Below are positions 41,180 through 50,383 of a stretch of 64,000 nucleotides of DNA, piece after piece (the first letter of the stretch is position 1; the number at the start of each line of letters is the position of its first letter). Source of the DNA: Streptomyces sp. XM4193 (lineage in GTDB: Bacteria; Actinomycetota; Actinomycetes; Streptomycetales; Streptomycetaceae); NCBI RefSeq assembly GCF_023072595.1, contig NZ_JALLGK010000001.1:744001-808000 (forward strand). Reading direction: 5' to 3'. The notes below the pieces were generated by a model. The model saw only the letters and a list, made by a program, of their open reading frames with translations. It was not told the origin of the DNA and did not search any database. The position numbers were made by a program, and so were the translations under genes.

Positions 41180-41581
41180 ATGTCGAAACAAGAGCTCGTG
41201 GTGCTCGGTCAGGACGGCGTCGAGGGGTGCTGCCCCGCCCTGTTGACCGCTCCGCTGGACGACGGTCAGGCCGAGACGCTGGCCAGGGTCTTCAAGGCGC
41301 TGGGCGACCCGGTCCGGCTGCGGCTGCTGTCGATGATCGCCTCGCGTGCAGGCGGTGAGGTCTGCGTCTGCGACCTCACCCCGGCCTTCGACCTGTCGCA
41401 GCCGACGATCTCCCATCACCTGAAGCTGCTGAAGCAGGCCGGGCTCATCGATTCCGAACGGCGCGGGACGTGGGTGTACTACCGGTTGCTGCCGGAGATG
41501 ACCGACCGGCTCGCGGCGATTCTCACCCGGCCCGCGGGACAGCCGCTGTCCGGGGCCGTGCCGCCAGGGGCCGCCTCGTGA
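41180..41581 (+). CDS. arsR: ArsR family arsenic-sensing repressor
   Basis: 133 residues from ATG at 41180. The winged helix reads LARVFKALGDPVRLRLLSMI, CDLTPAFDLSQPTISHHLKLLKQAGLIDSERRGTWVYYRL. Metal-binding cysteines are the pair in VEGCCPALL near the N-terminus and the pair in EVCVCDLTP at the recognition-helix region, the latter being the classical As(III) site. Arsenite binding should release it from the twin operators. Its stop overlaps the GTG of the pump gene (GTGA). Confidence 0.92.
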   Translation: MSKQELVVLGQDGVEGCCPALLTAPLDDGQAETLARVFKALGDPVRLRLLSMIASRAGGEVCVCDLTPAFDLSQPTISHHLKLLKQAGLIDSERRGTWVYYRLLPEMTDRLAAILTRPAGQPLSGAVPPGAAS

Positions 41582-42702
41582 GAACCGAACAGGCTGCCTC
41601 GGAGGCCTCCGGGGGGCCGGTCGCCCGGCGGCTGTCTTTCCTGGACCGGTTCCTCGCGGTGTGGATTCTGATCGCGATGGCAGCCGGCCTCGGACTGGGT
41701 CGCCTCGTGCCCGGCCTCGGGGACGCGCTCGCGACGGTCACCGTCACCGGTGTCTCGCTGCCCATCGCGCTCGGCCTGCTCGTGATGATGTATCCGGTGC
41801 TCGCCAAGGTTCGTTACGACCGGCTCGACACTGTCACCCGCAACCGTCGTCTGCTCGTCCCGTCTCTGGTGCTGAACTGGGTCGTCGGCCCGGCCCTGAT
41901 GTTCGCCCTGGCCTGGGTCTTTCTGCCGGACCTGCTCGAGTACCGCACCGGCCTGATCATTGTGGGCCTCGCCCGCTGCATCGCCATGGTCATCATCTGG
42001 AACGATCTCGCCTGCGGCGACCGCGAAGCCGCCGCCGTACTCGTCGCTCTGAACTCTGTCTTCCAGGTGATCGCGTTCAGCCTGCTCGGCTGGTTCTATC
42101 TCTCCGTGCTCCCCGGTTGGCTCGGCCTGGAGCAGACCGCGCTCGACGTTTCCGTCTGGGAGATCGCCCGCTCCGTCCTGATCTTCCTCGGTGTCCCGCT
42201 GCTGGCCGGGTTCCTCACCCGCCGCCTCGGCGAGAAGGCCAAGGGCCGCACCTGGTACGAGACGAAGCTGATCCCCCGCATCGGGCCGTTCGCCCTGTAC
42301 GGGCTGCTGTTCACGATCGTGGTGCTCTTCGCTCTTCAGGGCGACGCGATCACCTCGAAGCCGCTGGACGTCGTACGGATCGCGCTGCCGCTGCTGGTCT
42401 ATTTCACAGTGATGTGGGCCGCGTCCATGGCGGTCGGGCGCGCGGTCGGACTGGGCTACGCCAGGACCACCACGCTGGCGTTCACCGCGGCGGGCAACAA
42501 CTTCGAGCTCGCCATCGCGGTGGCCATCGCCACCTTCGGAGCCACCTCCGGCCAGGCCCTCGCCGGAGTGGTCGGGCCCCTGATCGAGGTGCCCGTACTC
42601 ATCGGTCTGGTCCACGTCGCCCTCGCCGCCCGCCGCTTCTTCCCACAGCCCGCACCGGCGGTCACACCCGACGTCGCCCCGGAAGGTTCCGCCCGTGTCT
42701 GA
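41578..42702 (+). CDS. Arsenite efflux pump, ACR3 family
   Basis: 374 residues from GTG at 41578. Ten hydrophobic segments can be counted. Family signatures: SFLDRFLAVWILIAMAAGLGLG, LVMMYPVLAKVRYD, GLARCIAMVIIWNDLACGD with the essential cysteine, ALNSVFQVIAFSLLGWFYL and AFTAAGNNFELAIAVAIATFG. It expels arsenite from the cytoplasm using the proton gradient. Located between arsR and arsC with overlapping reading frames on both sides. Confidence 0.95.
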   Translation: MRTEQAASEASGGPVARRLSFLDRFLAVWILIAMAAGLGLGRLVPGLGDALATVTVTGVSLPIALGLLVMMYPVLAKVRYDRLDTVTRNRRLLVPSLVLNWVVGPALMFALAWVFLPDLLEYRTGLIIVGLARCIAMVIIWNDLACGDREAAAVLVALNSVFQVIAFSLLGWFYLSVLPGWLGLEQTALDVSVWEIARSVLIFLGVPLLAGFLTRRLGEKAKGRTWYETKLIPRIGPFALYGLLFTIVVLFALQGDAITSKPLDVVRIALPLLVYFTVMWAASMAVGRAVGLGYARTTTLAFTAAGNNFELAIAVAIATFGATSGQALAGVVGPLIEVPVLIGLVHVALAARRFFPQPAPAVTPDVAPEGSARV

Positions 42703-43123
42703 GGTCTCGAAGCCGTCCGTGCTGTTCGTGTGCGTCCACAACGCCGGACGCTCCCAGATGGCCGCCGCCTTCCTCACCCATCTCGCGGGCGACCGTGTCG
42801 AGGTCCGCTCCGCCGGGTCCGCGCCGGGGGACGCCGTGAACCCGGCTGCCGTCCGGGCAATGGCCGAAGTCGGCATCGACATGTCCGCGGCGAAGCCGAA
42901 GGTGCTGACCGCGGCCGCCGTACAGGCATCCGACGTGGTGATCACCATGGGCTGCGGCGACACCTGCCCGGTCTTCCCGGGCAAGAGATACCTCGATTGG
43001 GAGCTCGAAGACCCGGCCGGTCGCGGCATCGAGGCCGTCCGCCCGATCCGCGACCGGATCGAGCAGCACATCCGCAACCTGCTCGCCGAACTCCAGCCCA
43101 CGGACACACAGCAGGCCGACTGA
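42695..43123 (+). CDS. arsC: Arsenate reductase (low-molecular-weight phosphatase type)
   Basis: 142 residues, GTG start overlapping the pump gene by 8 bp. The active-site loop is FVCVHNAGRSQMAAAF (CX5R followed by S). ITMGCGDTCPVFPGKRYLDWELEDPAGR carries the further cysteine and the aspartate of this class. It reduces arsenate to arsenite for export by ACR3, using thioredoxin or mycothiol; one visible resolving cysteine near residue 90 leaves the electron donor open. Last gene of the arsR-ACR3-arsC operon. Confidence 0.93.
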   Translation: MSEVSKPSVLFVCVHNAGRSQMAAAFLTHLAGDRVEVRSAGSAPGDAVNPAAVRAMAEVGIDMSAAKPKVLTAAAVQASDVVITMGCGDTCPVFPGKRYLDWELEDPAGRGIEAVRPIRDRIEQHIRNLLAELQPTDTQQAD

Positions 43124-43557
43124 CGAGGTCGGGCCGGCGCTCGAAGCGCTCGCGCGAGGCCGGCCCGGATCACGTCATCGCTGGTTTGCGGCGCGTGGGC
43201 CGAGCCGTCTCGTGTCCTTGCCGGCAGAGCGCCGGAATCGAGAAGCGCAGGCGCTCAGGAGCGTGCGGCAGTGCCGCTTTTGCAAGTCGGTGGTGAGTGC
43301 CCTGGGCTTCGGGTGTGCCCGTAAGTCGCGTGCTGTGCAGCCGTCTTGGGCGGTCGTGGTTCTGCGGCAGAGGCTCTGGGCGATTCGGTGCGCGAGGGAC
43401 GGTCCGAGGGGATCGGCCGCGTCCGGAAGGCTCTGCGCCGGGTCCGCCCGACTCCACCCGGGCGGGGTGGGGTGGGGCCGTTTGGGGGTGGTGGGGTGGT
43501 GCGGGGGACGGGGGTGCGGAGGATCGGAGGGGTGCGGTGCTTCGAGAAGCGGGGTGA
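43124..43557. other. Intergenic stretch after the ars operon
   Basis: 434 bp with no recognisable gene. Frames on both strands are open through base bias only. The right half is G-rich (runs such as GGGGTGGGGTGGGG around 43465-43505). No second copy of the tRNA-Pro 3' end was found here. Confidence 0.5.
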
Positions 43558-44343
43558 GTGGCGGTGGCGAGGCGGTTCGGAACACGGCGCCCGGGACGCG
43601 GTCGTTCGGGCCGTCGGCGCGAGGTGCGTCAGCAGGAGGGCCGCCGGCAGGAGGTGGGTCGGCGGGAGGTGCGTCGGGAGCAGGGAGAGCGTCGGGAGCA
43701 GGGAGGGCGCCGGAGGGGAGGGTGGGGGGAGGTGCGGTCGCATGTGCCGTTCAGGCGGGTGCGGTCGGGGCAGGGGCAGCTTCGGCGTCCCGGTCGGCCG
43801 CTGTTCTGGCGGGTGCGGCCGTGGAGTGTGGCGGTGCTGTTGTGCGTACTGCTGCTGGCGGGGTACTTCCTGTTGCCGCTGCACCACTTCGGCCCGCATC
43901 GGCCGACGGCGAGCTGGGCGGTGTTCGTGGGGGCGCTGGGTGCGGTGGCGGGGCTGCTGGTGTGGCAGATCCGGGACGTGCTGCTGGAACGGCCGACGGC
44001 CCGGCCCGGCTTCGTCATCCCGGTGCTGATGATGGTCTCGGTGCACATCTTCGCCGCGGGGTACTTCGCGCTGTCGCGGTATCCGGGCGAGATGAGTGGG
44101 CTGGAGACCCGGCTGGACGCGCTCTACTTCACGATGGTCACGCTGACCACGGTCGGCTACGGCGATGTCGTCGCCACCGGTCAGACCGCGCGCATCGTGG
44201 TGGTTCTCCAACTGGTGTACGGCCTGGTGTTCCTGACCGCGGCGGGTGCGGCGCTCAGCACGCAGCTGCGGGGCATGCTCGGTACGCGCGGCGCTCAGCG
44301 GGAGGGCGCCCCGTCTCAGCGGGAGAGCACCTCGCGCAGGTGA
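43558..44343 (+). CDS. Two-TM potassium channel family protein
   Basis: Up to 261 residues; the true start may be later because the first 80 residues are an Arg/Glu/Gly-rich stretch (RQQEGRRQEVGRREVRREQG) without homology. Hydrophobic segments: about 88-107 (PWSVAVLLCVLLLAGYFLLP), 120-137, 152-170 (FVIPVLMMVSVHIFAAGYFAL), the pore helix with selectivity filter TMVTLTTVGYGDVVATG, and 215-240. The filter makes potassium-channel identity firm. No ligand-binding domain is seen. The last 28 bp overlap the convergent metX gene. Confidence 0.82.
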   Translation: MAVARRFGTRRPGRGRSGRRREVRQQEGRRQEVGRREVRREQGERREQGGRRRGGWGEVRSHVPFRRVRSGQGQLRRPGRPLFWRVRPWSVAVLLCVLLLAGYFLLPLHHFGPHRPTASWAVFVGALGAVAGLLVWQIRDVLLERPTARPGFVIPVLMMVSVHIFAAGYFALSRYPGEMSGLETRLDALYFTMVTLTTVGYGDVVATGQTARIVVVLQLVYGLVFLTAAGAALSTQLRGMLGTRGAQREGAPSQRESTSRR

Positions 44344-45470
44344 GTGCCGACCTGTTCGGTCTCCACGAGGAAGCCGTCGTGGCCGTGGTCGGAGCGCAGC
44401 AGGCGGAGTTCGGCGTCGGGCATCGCGGCGGCCAGGGCGGCTTGTTGGGCGGGCGGGTAGAGCCGGTCGGTGTCGACGCCGACCACGAGCGCGGGGGAGC
44501 GCAGCCGGCGCAGGGCGGCCGTCGTACCGCCGCGTCCGCGTCCGACGTCGTGGGTGTTCATGGCCTCGGCGAGCGTCACGTAGCTGCCGGCGTCGAAGCG
44601 GCGCACCAGCTTGTCCGCCTGGTGGTCCAGATAGGACTCCACTTGGTGGCGGCCACCGCGGGTGGGGTCCTCGCCGGGCTGGGCGGCGCGGCCGAAGCGC
44701 GTCTGGAGTTCGGGCTCGGTGCGGTAGGTGAGGTGGGCGATGCGCCGCGCGGTGCCGAGTCCGCGGTGGGGGCCGTGTCCGTCGGGCAGGCGGTGGTAGT
44801 CGCCGCCGTGCCAGCCGGGGTCGTCCCGCACGGCGCGGATCTGGAGCGAGGCCCAGGCGATCTGTTCGGCGGAGGCGGCTGCCGGGCAGGCGAGCAGGCA
44901 CAGTGCGCGCACCCGGTCGGGGGCGGTCGCGGCCCATTCCAGGGCGCGCATGCCGCCCATGGAACCGCCGATGACGCAGTGCCAGCGATCGATGCCGAGT
45001 GAGTCCGCCAGCCGGGCCTCGGCGGCGACCTGGTCGCGTTGGGTGAGGCGGGGGAAGGCGCTGCCCCACGGCCGTCCGCCGGCGCCCGGCAGGGGGCTGG
45101 GGGACGCGGGGCCGGTGCTGCCCTGGCAGCCGCCGAGGACGTTGGGGGCGACGACGAACCAGCGGTCGGTGTCCAGCGGGCGGCCCGGTCCGACCAGGGC
45201 GTCCCACCAGCCGGGCGAGGGGTGGCCCGGGCCGGCGGCTCCGGCGAGGTGGCTGTCGCCGGTGAGGGCGTGCAGCACCAGTACGGCGTTGGAGCGGTCG
45301 GGCGCGAGGGTGCCCCAGGTCTCGTGGGCGAGGGTGAACTCCGGCAGCTCGCCGGTGAGTTCGAGCGGCAGCGGCCGGGTGGAGGTGAAGAAGCGGCGGG
45401 CGCCGGGCGGGTCCCCCTCCTGCCAGGCTCCGGTGGCGGGAGGGGGACCCGGGTGTGCGGACGTGCTCAG
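44316..45470 (-). CDS. metX: Homoserine O-acetyltransferase
   Basis: 384 residues if begun at the CTG at 45470. The alpha/beta hydrolase acyltransferase has FTLAHETWGTL, VLHALTGDSHLAG, APNVLGGCQGSTGPAS, the nucleophile in CVIGGSMGGMRALEWA, acid in VVGVDTDRLYP and histidine in LLRSDHGHDGFLVE. It acetylates homoserine for methionine synthesis. No ATG or GTG exists in frame between the conserved core and the upstream metY coding region. The CTG overlaps the metY stop (CTGA) and has GGGAG six bases before it, so CTG initiation with coupling is the best reading. Confidence 0.9.
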   Translation of the reverse strand: MSTSAHPGPPPATGAWQEGDPPGARRFFTSTRPLPLELTGELPEFTLAHETWGTLAPDRSNAVLVLHALTGDSHLAGAAGPGHPSPGWWDALVGPGRPLDTDRWFVVAPNVLGGCQGSTGPASPSPLPGAGGRPWGSAFPRLTQRDQVAAEARLADSLGIDRWHCVIGGSMGGMRALEWAATAPDRVRALCLLACPAAASAEQIAWASLQIRAVRDDPGWHGGDYHRLPDGHGPHRGLGTARRIAHLTYRTEPELQTRFGRAAQPGEDPTRGGRHQVESYLDHQADKLVRRFDAGSYVTLAEAMNTHDVGRGRGGTTAALRRLRSPALVVGVDTDRLYPPAQQAALAAAMPDAELRLLRSDHGHDGFLVETEQVGTHLREVLSR

Positions 45471-46852
45471 GGCGTGCTCCCGCCGGCCGGTGCGGGGGCG
45501 CCGACCTGCGCGGCGGCGCGGAAGCCGGTCTCCAGATCGGCGAGGAGGTCCTCGACGTTCTCCAGTCCGACCGAGAGCCGTACGAGCCCGGGGTCGGCGC
45601 CCGCGGCGGTGAGCTGCTCCTCGGTGAGCTGGCTGTGGGTGGTGGAGGCGGGGTGGATGATCAGGCTGCGGACGTCGCCGATGTTGGCGAGATGGCTGAA
45701 GAGGCGCACGGCGTCGACGAAGCGCTTTCCGGCCTCGACGCCGTCGCGCAGTTCGAAGGAGAGCACCGCTCCGGCGCCCTGCGGCAGATAGCGCCGGCCC
45801 GCCTCGTACCAGCGGTTTCCGGGCAGCCCGGGGTAGTGGACGGCTGCGACCTCCTCGCGCTGCTCCAGCCACTCGGCGATCCGCTGTGCGTTGGCGGAGT
45901 GCCGTTCCAGCCGGAGGCTGAGTGTCTCGACGCCCTGGAGCAGCAGGAACGCCGAGTGCGGGGAGAGCGCGGGCCCCAGGTCGCGGAGCAGTTGGACGCG
46001 CAGCTTCACGGCGAAGGCGCTCGGGCCGAGGTCGGGCCAGTAGCGCAGCCCGTGGTAGCTGGGGTCGGGTTCGGAGAACTCGGGGAAGCGTTCGGCGTGT
46101 GCGCCGAAGTCGAAGGTGCCGCCGTCGACGACGACGCCGCCGATGGTCGTGCCGTGGCCGCCGAGGAACTTGGTGGCGGAGTGCACCACGATGTCGGCGC
46201 CGTGCTCCAGCGGACGCAGCAGATAGGGCGTCGGCACGGTGTTGTCGACGATGAGCGGGAGCCCGGCGTCGTGGGCGGCGTCGGCCAGAGCGCGTACGTC
46301 GGTGACGTTGCCCCGGGGGTTGCCCAGCGTCTCCGCGAAGAACGCCTTGGTGTTGGGCCGTACCGCCGCGCGCCAGGCGGAGATGTCGTCCGGGTCGTCG
46401 ACGAAGGACACCTCGATGCCGAACTTCGGCAGCGTGTGCCGGAAGAGGTTGTACGTCCCGCCGTAGAGCGAGGTGCTGGAGACGATGTGGTCGCCCGCGC
46501 CCGCGAGGGTGAGCAGCGCGAGCGTCTCGGCGGCCTGCCCGGAGGCGAGCGCCACCGCGGCGACGCCGCCCTCCAGCGCGGCGACGCGCTCCTCGAAGAC
46601 GTTCTGGGTGGGGTTGTGGATGCGGGTGTAGATGTTGCCGGGCTCGGCGAGGGAGAAGAGGTCGGCGGCGTGCTGCGTGCCGTCGAAGACGAACGAGGTC
46701 GTCTGGTAGATCGGTACGGCCCGTGCGCCGGTGGTGGGGTCGGGCTCGGCACCGGAGTGGATCTGCCTGGTCTCGAACGCCCAGGCGGAATCGGCCTGTT
46801 GGGGCTGGTCCGTGGCGGTGCCGCCGGTCGCGGCGTCGACGGTCTGGCTCAT
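45467..46852 (-). CDS. metY: O-acetylhomoserine sulfhydrylase / aminocarboxypropyltransferase
   Basis: 461 residues from ATG at 46852 ([11 protein letters not shown]). Cys/Met-metabolism PLP fold: [61 protein letters not shown] and the Schiff-base lysine in [18 protein letters not shown]. The C-terminus has [21 protein letters not shown]. It joins O-acetylhomoserine with sulfide to give homocysteine, using the product of MetX, whose gene overlaps its stop codon. An operon of metY then metX, leftward. Confidence 0.94.
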   Translation of the reverse strand: MSQTVDAATGGTATDQPQQADSAWAFETRQIHSGAEPDPTTGARAVPIYQTTSFVFDGTQHAADLFSLAEPGNIYTRIHNPTQNVFEERVAALEGGVAAVALASGQAAETLALLTLAGAGDHIVSSTSLYGGTYNLFRHTLPKFGIEVSFVDDPDDISAWRAAVRPNTKAFFAETLGNPRGNVTDVRALADAAHDAGLPLIVDNTVPTPYLLRPLEHGADIVVHSATKFLGGHGTTIGGVVVDGGTFDFGAHAERFPEFSEPDPSYHGLRYWPDLGPSAFAVKLRVQLLRDLGPALSPHSAFLLLQGVETLSLRLERHSANAQRIAEWLEQREEVAAVHYPGLPGNRWYEAGRRYLPQGAGAVLSFELRDGVEAGKRFVDAVRLFSHLANIGDVRSLIIHPASTTHSQLTEEQLTAAGADPGLVRLSVGLENVEDLLADLETGFRAAAQVGAPAPAGGSTP

Positions 46853-48309
46853 GTCGTTCCTTCTGTGCTGCCGCGCCGGTGCGGCTCTTCGCACGGGTGG
46901 TGCTTCGTCGGTGCCGTTCGGGCGCGGTGGGGGCGGTGGGCGGACGGGTCGTTCGTGGCCGGTGGGCCGGTGGGCCGGTGGCCTGGTCGTTCGGTGGCCC
47001 GGGTGGGGCCGGGGCCGGTTCCGTGTGGGCGGGTGGACGGGCCGTGGCGCGGACGCGGACTCGTGCGCACCGACGGGCCGTTCTTCGACCGTAGGGCGGC
47101 CCGTCCGGGGTCGGAACGGATGCAAGGAGGTGTCCATCAACCCGAAATGTGCGGGCAACAACTCGACGGGCCGTTCGAACACCCCGCAGGGGGAGGGACG
47201 TTGCGTGAGGGCGCGAGCACGGGGAGTCGGAACCGGGGTGCGGAATCACGGCGGACGGAGATGGGTGGCCCTGACACTATTTTGGCGTTCAATTTCTTTT
47301 CTCGCTCGACAGGGGCGGAGGGTTTTCCTCTGCCGGGGCGGGGCGAGTTGCACGCGTGTTGTTTCCGGCGGGGTGTACGCGGAGCGGGCCCCTCGGAAAG
47401 GGCGAGGAAATCCGCCGTGGAATCGGCTGGGGTGCTGACCGTTATGGGTGGTTTGCGGCGTCCCTGGTGTGAGGTGCTGGCATCACCATGCCGAGCGGCG
47501 GCGATTCGGGCCCCGGGTTCACTTGTCTGGTGAGGTGTGCTCGCACCCGACTGCGGAATGAGGGGTTCCGTTCCCGGTCGGGGAAGGGGAGTCCGGGGTT
47601 CCGGTGCGCGGGGGCACGGAGGGGGTGGGGAGTGATTGTCAGTGACAGTGCTTGCTACACCTAAAGTTCTCGGAGTCTTTGCCCCGCCTCCTCCGCGAGA
47701 GGCTTTTCATGATCGTTCAGGCTTGGCGGCGCTCTCTCGTTTCCCTGTCGACCAGCAATTTCGCTCCGGAGGTCCTGTCGGAGGGGTACTTCGAGGCGGC
47801 TTCGGAGGGGGCGGTGACCGACGTTGACTGGCTACCAGCCAGTAAAAAACCGACCCAAGTGATGACACCTGTCATGTGCTCGGGCGGGCGGTCGGTGCCG
47901 GGTTCGGGGGCTCGCCGATCGGGGCGGCAGGGGGCGCTCGGGGGAAGATGGCCACTTGAGGACAGTGGTGGCGTGCTCGACCGCCGTTCGACGGCGCGAC
48001 GAGTCGGAATCGAGTACGGGTTCCGTGCGCACCGAGGGCCGGTGCAGCTTGTTGACAGTGAATGACCCGTGGCGGTTGACTTCCGATCAGGAGTTGCGAT
48101 TCTTCGCAGCTGATTTGGTTGAGGCCATCAGGAATGCCTCGACCGGTCGTCGCGAACCGCGCTCGGGCAGCTCGTCGAAAGTTTGGTGCGAGGCAATCGC
48201 ACATTCAATTCTTTTATTTCCGCGTCCGGCGGCAACACCGCGGGGCGCTGCGACGGGCCGGCCGGTGCGGGCGCGTGAGCGCAAGGCTGTGTACATCACG
48301 GGGGAGTAC
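46853..48309. promoter_or_regulatory. 1.46-kb divergent region between metY and the first cluster regulator
   Basis: The largest gap in the window. No SAM riboswitch (SAM-I or SAM-IV core) was recognised on the metY side. A + frame at 47148 (starting MCGQQLDGPFEHP) is open but shows no family. The AT-richer islands at 47275-47300 (TTTTGGCGTTCAATTTCTTTTC) and 47640-47880 and 48050-48230 probably contain promoters. Two palindromes sit at 47827 and 47862. The abrupt change from compact housekeeping operons suggests this gap is the boundary of the secondary-metabolite cluster. Confidence 0.55.
47827..47875. promoter_or_regulatory. Two neighbouring palindromes
   Basis: ACTGGCT-ACC-AGCCAGT (47827-47843, perfect 7-bp arms, followed by a run of six A) and ATGACA-CC-TGTCAT (47862-47875, perfect 6-bp arms) lie 18 bp apart. 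They are unlike terminators in this orientation and look like binding sites for dimeric regulators. Confidence 0.5.
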
Positions 48310-49071
48310 ATGACTGAGACAGTTTTCGAACGTCCAAGGGTCGCCGTGCCGGTGCGGTCCGCGGCCCAGAGCCATGCGGCGCATCTGGAGCAAACCCTGC
48401 TCCAGGCCCGCCAGTTGATCGAGTCCACCGTCACCCTGCACCGGCGGCGGCCGTCCGCGTCCGGCGTCATGCAGACGGACGCCGGCGTCACCACCGAGAC
48501 CCTGGAACAGCTCATCTTCCGGGCCCGGCGCTCGGTGAGCGTCTCCTTCAGCGGCTCGGTCGGCTTCGTCGAAGCCGTGTTGCGCTGCCTCGGGCACGTA
48601 CCCGACGGGGTGTCCGTGCGGATTCTCTGCACGCCGACCGCCGCCGACGCGGCCTCCGCCCAGCTGAACAGCCGCCCGGACGTACGGGTGTTCCGCCACG
48701 ATCTGCGCGAAGTCGTCGTGGTGGACGGGTCGTTCGCCTTTCTCCGGTCGCCCGGGAAGGGTGCCGCGGTCGTCACCGACGCCGCCACCGTCAGCGCCAT
48801 GGAGATGCTCTACGTCGGTGTCTGGTCGCGCGGGCGCAGGCTCGGGGACCATCTGGAGCTCAGCCCCAGACTGCGCACCGAGCTGACCCGCCGCATCCTG
48901 GAGCGGATGCGCGCCGGTCGCACCGACGCCGCCGCGGCCCGTGAACTGCAGGTCTCGCTGCGCACCTACCGCCGCCATGTCGCCGAGATCATGCGGGAGT
49001 TGGACGCCTCCTCCCGTTTCGCGGCCGGAGTGCGCGCGGTCGAGGTCGGCCTGCTCCCGCAGGAGCACTGA
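48310..49071 (+). CDS. LuxR-type helix-turn-helix regulator (cluster regulator 1)
   Basis: 253 residues from ATG at 48310 (GGGGGAG upstream). N-terminal helix HAAHLEQTLLQARQLIESTVTLHRRR. A central effector domain (about 60-185) with RARRSVSVSFSGSVGFVEAVLR resembles TrmB-like/phospholipase-D-like sensor folds. The C-terminal DNA-binding helix-turn-helix reads DAAAARELQVSLRTYRRHVAEIMRELDASSRFAAGVRAVEVGLLP. It is clearly paralogous to the next regulator and, over the DNA-binding part, to the one at 56858. The winged-helix N-domain of full TrmB-LuxR proteins is missing. Likely controls the adjacent biosynthetic genes. Confidence 0.8.
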   Translation: MTETVFERPRVAVPVRSAAQSHAAHLEQTLLQARQLIESTVTLHRRRPSASGVMQTDAGVTTETLEQLIFRARRSVSVSFSGSVGFVEAVLRCLGHVPDGVSVRILCTPTAADAASAQLNSRPDVRVFRHDLREVVVVDGSFAFLRSPGKGAAVVTDAATVSAMEMLYVGVWSRGRRLGDHLELSPRLRTELTRRILERMRAGRTDAAAARELQVSLRTYRRHVAEIMRELDASSRFAAGVRAVEVGLLPQEH

Positions 49072-49375
49072 GCCCGTACGCCGCGCCGCCCGCGGGCCGG
49101 ACCGCACGTGGGCCGGGCCGCGGGGCCCGCTTGCGCCCGCCCCGTCCGCCCGTCCCGTGCCGACGGGCACGTGCCACTCGTACAGACGGACACGTACAGA
49201 CGGGCACGTGCCGACGGGGCGCGCGTACCCGCCCGCCGCCGCGGCCGGCGTCCCGTACGCCGCGTCCCGTCCTCGCCCGCCCGCCGCCGGTACGCGGCGA
49301 TCCGCTGCGGTCGGCCGCAACTCGCCGCGGCAGCCCAGCAATCGACAGCATTCGACGAACCAAGTGGAGTGACAC
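49072..49375. promoter_or_regulatory. Gap between the two regulator genes, with repeated CACGTG palindromes
   Basis: 304 bp. GGCACGTGCC (a perfect 10-bp palindrome) occurs at 49166 and 49203, 37 bp apart, within related words CGTACAGACGG and GACACGTACAGACGGG. They sit about 165-210 bp before the second regulator start and may be operator sites. Confidence 0.5.
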
Positions 49376-50170
49376 GTGCACCGGAGACCGGGGGACGATT
49401 TGGAGTACGCGTTGCTGACGGTGCAGGAGCTGATCGAGTCGACGATGGTCATCCACCGCGACCGCAGTCGGCAGGAGCAGCTCATCACCGCGGTCAGCGG
49501 CAGCTACGCGAAAGTCCTCACCTACGCCCGGGAGTTGATCGAGCAGGCCGAGGACACCATCGACATCCTGCACTCCCGGGTGCCGAGCTCCAGCGAGCGG
49601 CTGGAGGGGGCCGGCTGGACCGAGCGCGATCTCCTGAACTGCGCTCAGGACTCGGTCACCACAAGGGTGTTGGTCTCGCCGGTGCTGGCCGAGGAGTCCT
49701 TCCCCCGGCAGGAGTCGGGCAAGACGAAGCCGATCGCCGTACGGGTGGTGCGGCTGCCCTCCCTCCAGGTGCTGATCGCCGACGGCTCCACCGCGCTGGT
49801 GGTGGCCGGGCCGTCGGCGGCGCGCAGGGCTTCGCTGATCAAGGAGCCCGAGGTGCTCCAGGCGCTGCGGATGTACTTCGAGAGCATCTGGAACAGTTCG
49901 CTGCCCGCGGACGAGCACAGCATCTTCGGCGACCGGGACCGCACCGTGCTCAGCCGGCAGATCCTCGGCGCGCTCCGGGCCGGCGTCACCGACGAGGTGG
50001 CGGCGCGCGAGCTGACCGTTTCGGTGCGGACCTACCGGCGCTACGTCGCCGAGATCATGGCGCTGCTCGGCGCCAACTCGCGTTTCCAGGCCGGAGTTCG
50101 GGCGGCGGAGCTCGGACTGCTGCCCTCCTCCTCGTCCGTGCCCAGACAGCCGGGCGGCCCGCAGGGGTGA
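49376..50170 (+). CDS. LuxR-type helix-turn-helix regulator (cluster regulator 2)
   Basis: 264 residues from GTG at 49376, GGAG six bases upstream. Same plan as the preceding regulator: LLTVQELIESTMVIHRDRS at the N-terminus, an effector domain beginning LIEQAEDTIDILHSRVPSSSERL, VRLPSLQVLIADGSTALVV, and the C-terminal DEVAARELTVSVRTYRRYVAEIMALLGANSRFQAGVRAAELGLLP. The two arose by duplication. An effector ligand, probably a pathway intermediate, is plausible but unknown. Confidence 0.8.
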   Translation: MHRRPGDDLEYALLTVQELIESTMVIHRDRSRQEQLITAVSGSYAKVLTYARELIEQAEDTIDILHSRVPSSSERLEGAGWTERDLLNCAQDSVTTRVLVSPVLAEESFPRQESGKTKPIAVRVVRLPSLQVLIADGSTALVVAGPSAARRASLIKEPEVLQALRMYFESIWNSSLPADEHSIFGDRDRTVLSRQILGALRAGVTDEVAARELTVSVRTYRRYVAEIMALLGANSRFQAGVRAAELGLLPSSSSVPRQPGGPQG

Positions 50171-50383
50171 GATGTCGCCTTCCGCCCGGGATCGCAGCTT
50201 CATGAAAGCGGCGTTGCCCCGGCCGGAACGGCGCAGTTGGATGAGCCACCAGTACGGGACGCCCTCCGCATCCGGAGGCTCCCGTCCGGCGGTTCATTCC
50301 CCGAGTCGCCCCTCGCGGGGCTTTGGTGCGGCACCCCGTGCAGGTCCCCGCCCCTCGGTCCACTCCGTGCGGAAGGCACTCCC

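Noticed and set aside
40413..43557. tRNA-Pro as the attachment site of an arsenic island
   Set aside because: No second copy of the tRNA 3' end and no integrase was found to the right of the ars operon, so integration at this tRNA is not supported by sequence alone.
46853..47270. SAM-IV or SAM-I riboswitch upstream of metY
   Set aside because: The conserved cores (for SAM-IV, a GTCATGAGTGCCAGC-like 5' strand) could not be found on the minus strand.
47148..47533. Possible small gene on the + strand starting MCGQQLDGPFEHP
   Set aside because: AAGGAGG lies 20 bases upstream, too far, and the product looks like random translation of GC-rich DNA with no recognisable fold.
47827..47850. Palindrome followed by six A as a rightward terminator
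   Set aside because: The run after the stem is A rather than T on the + strand, and on the minus strand the T-run precedes the stem, so it does not fit an intrinsic terminator in either direction.
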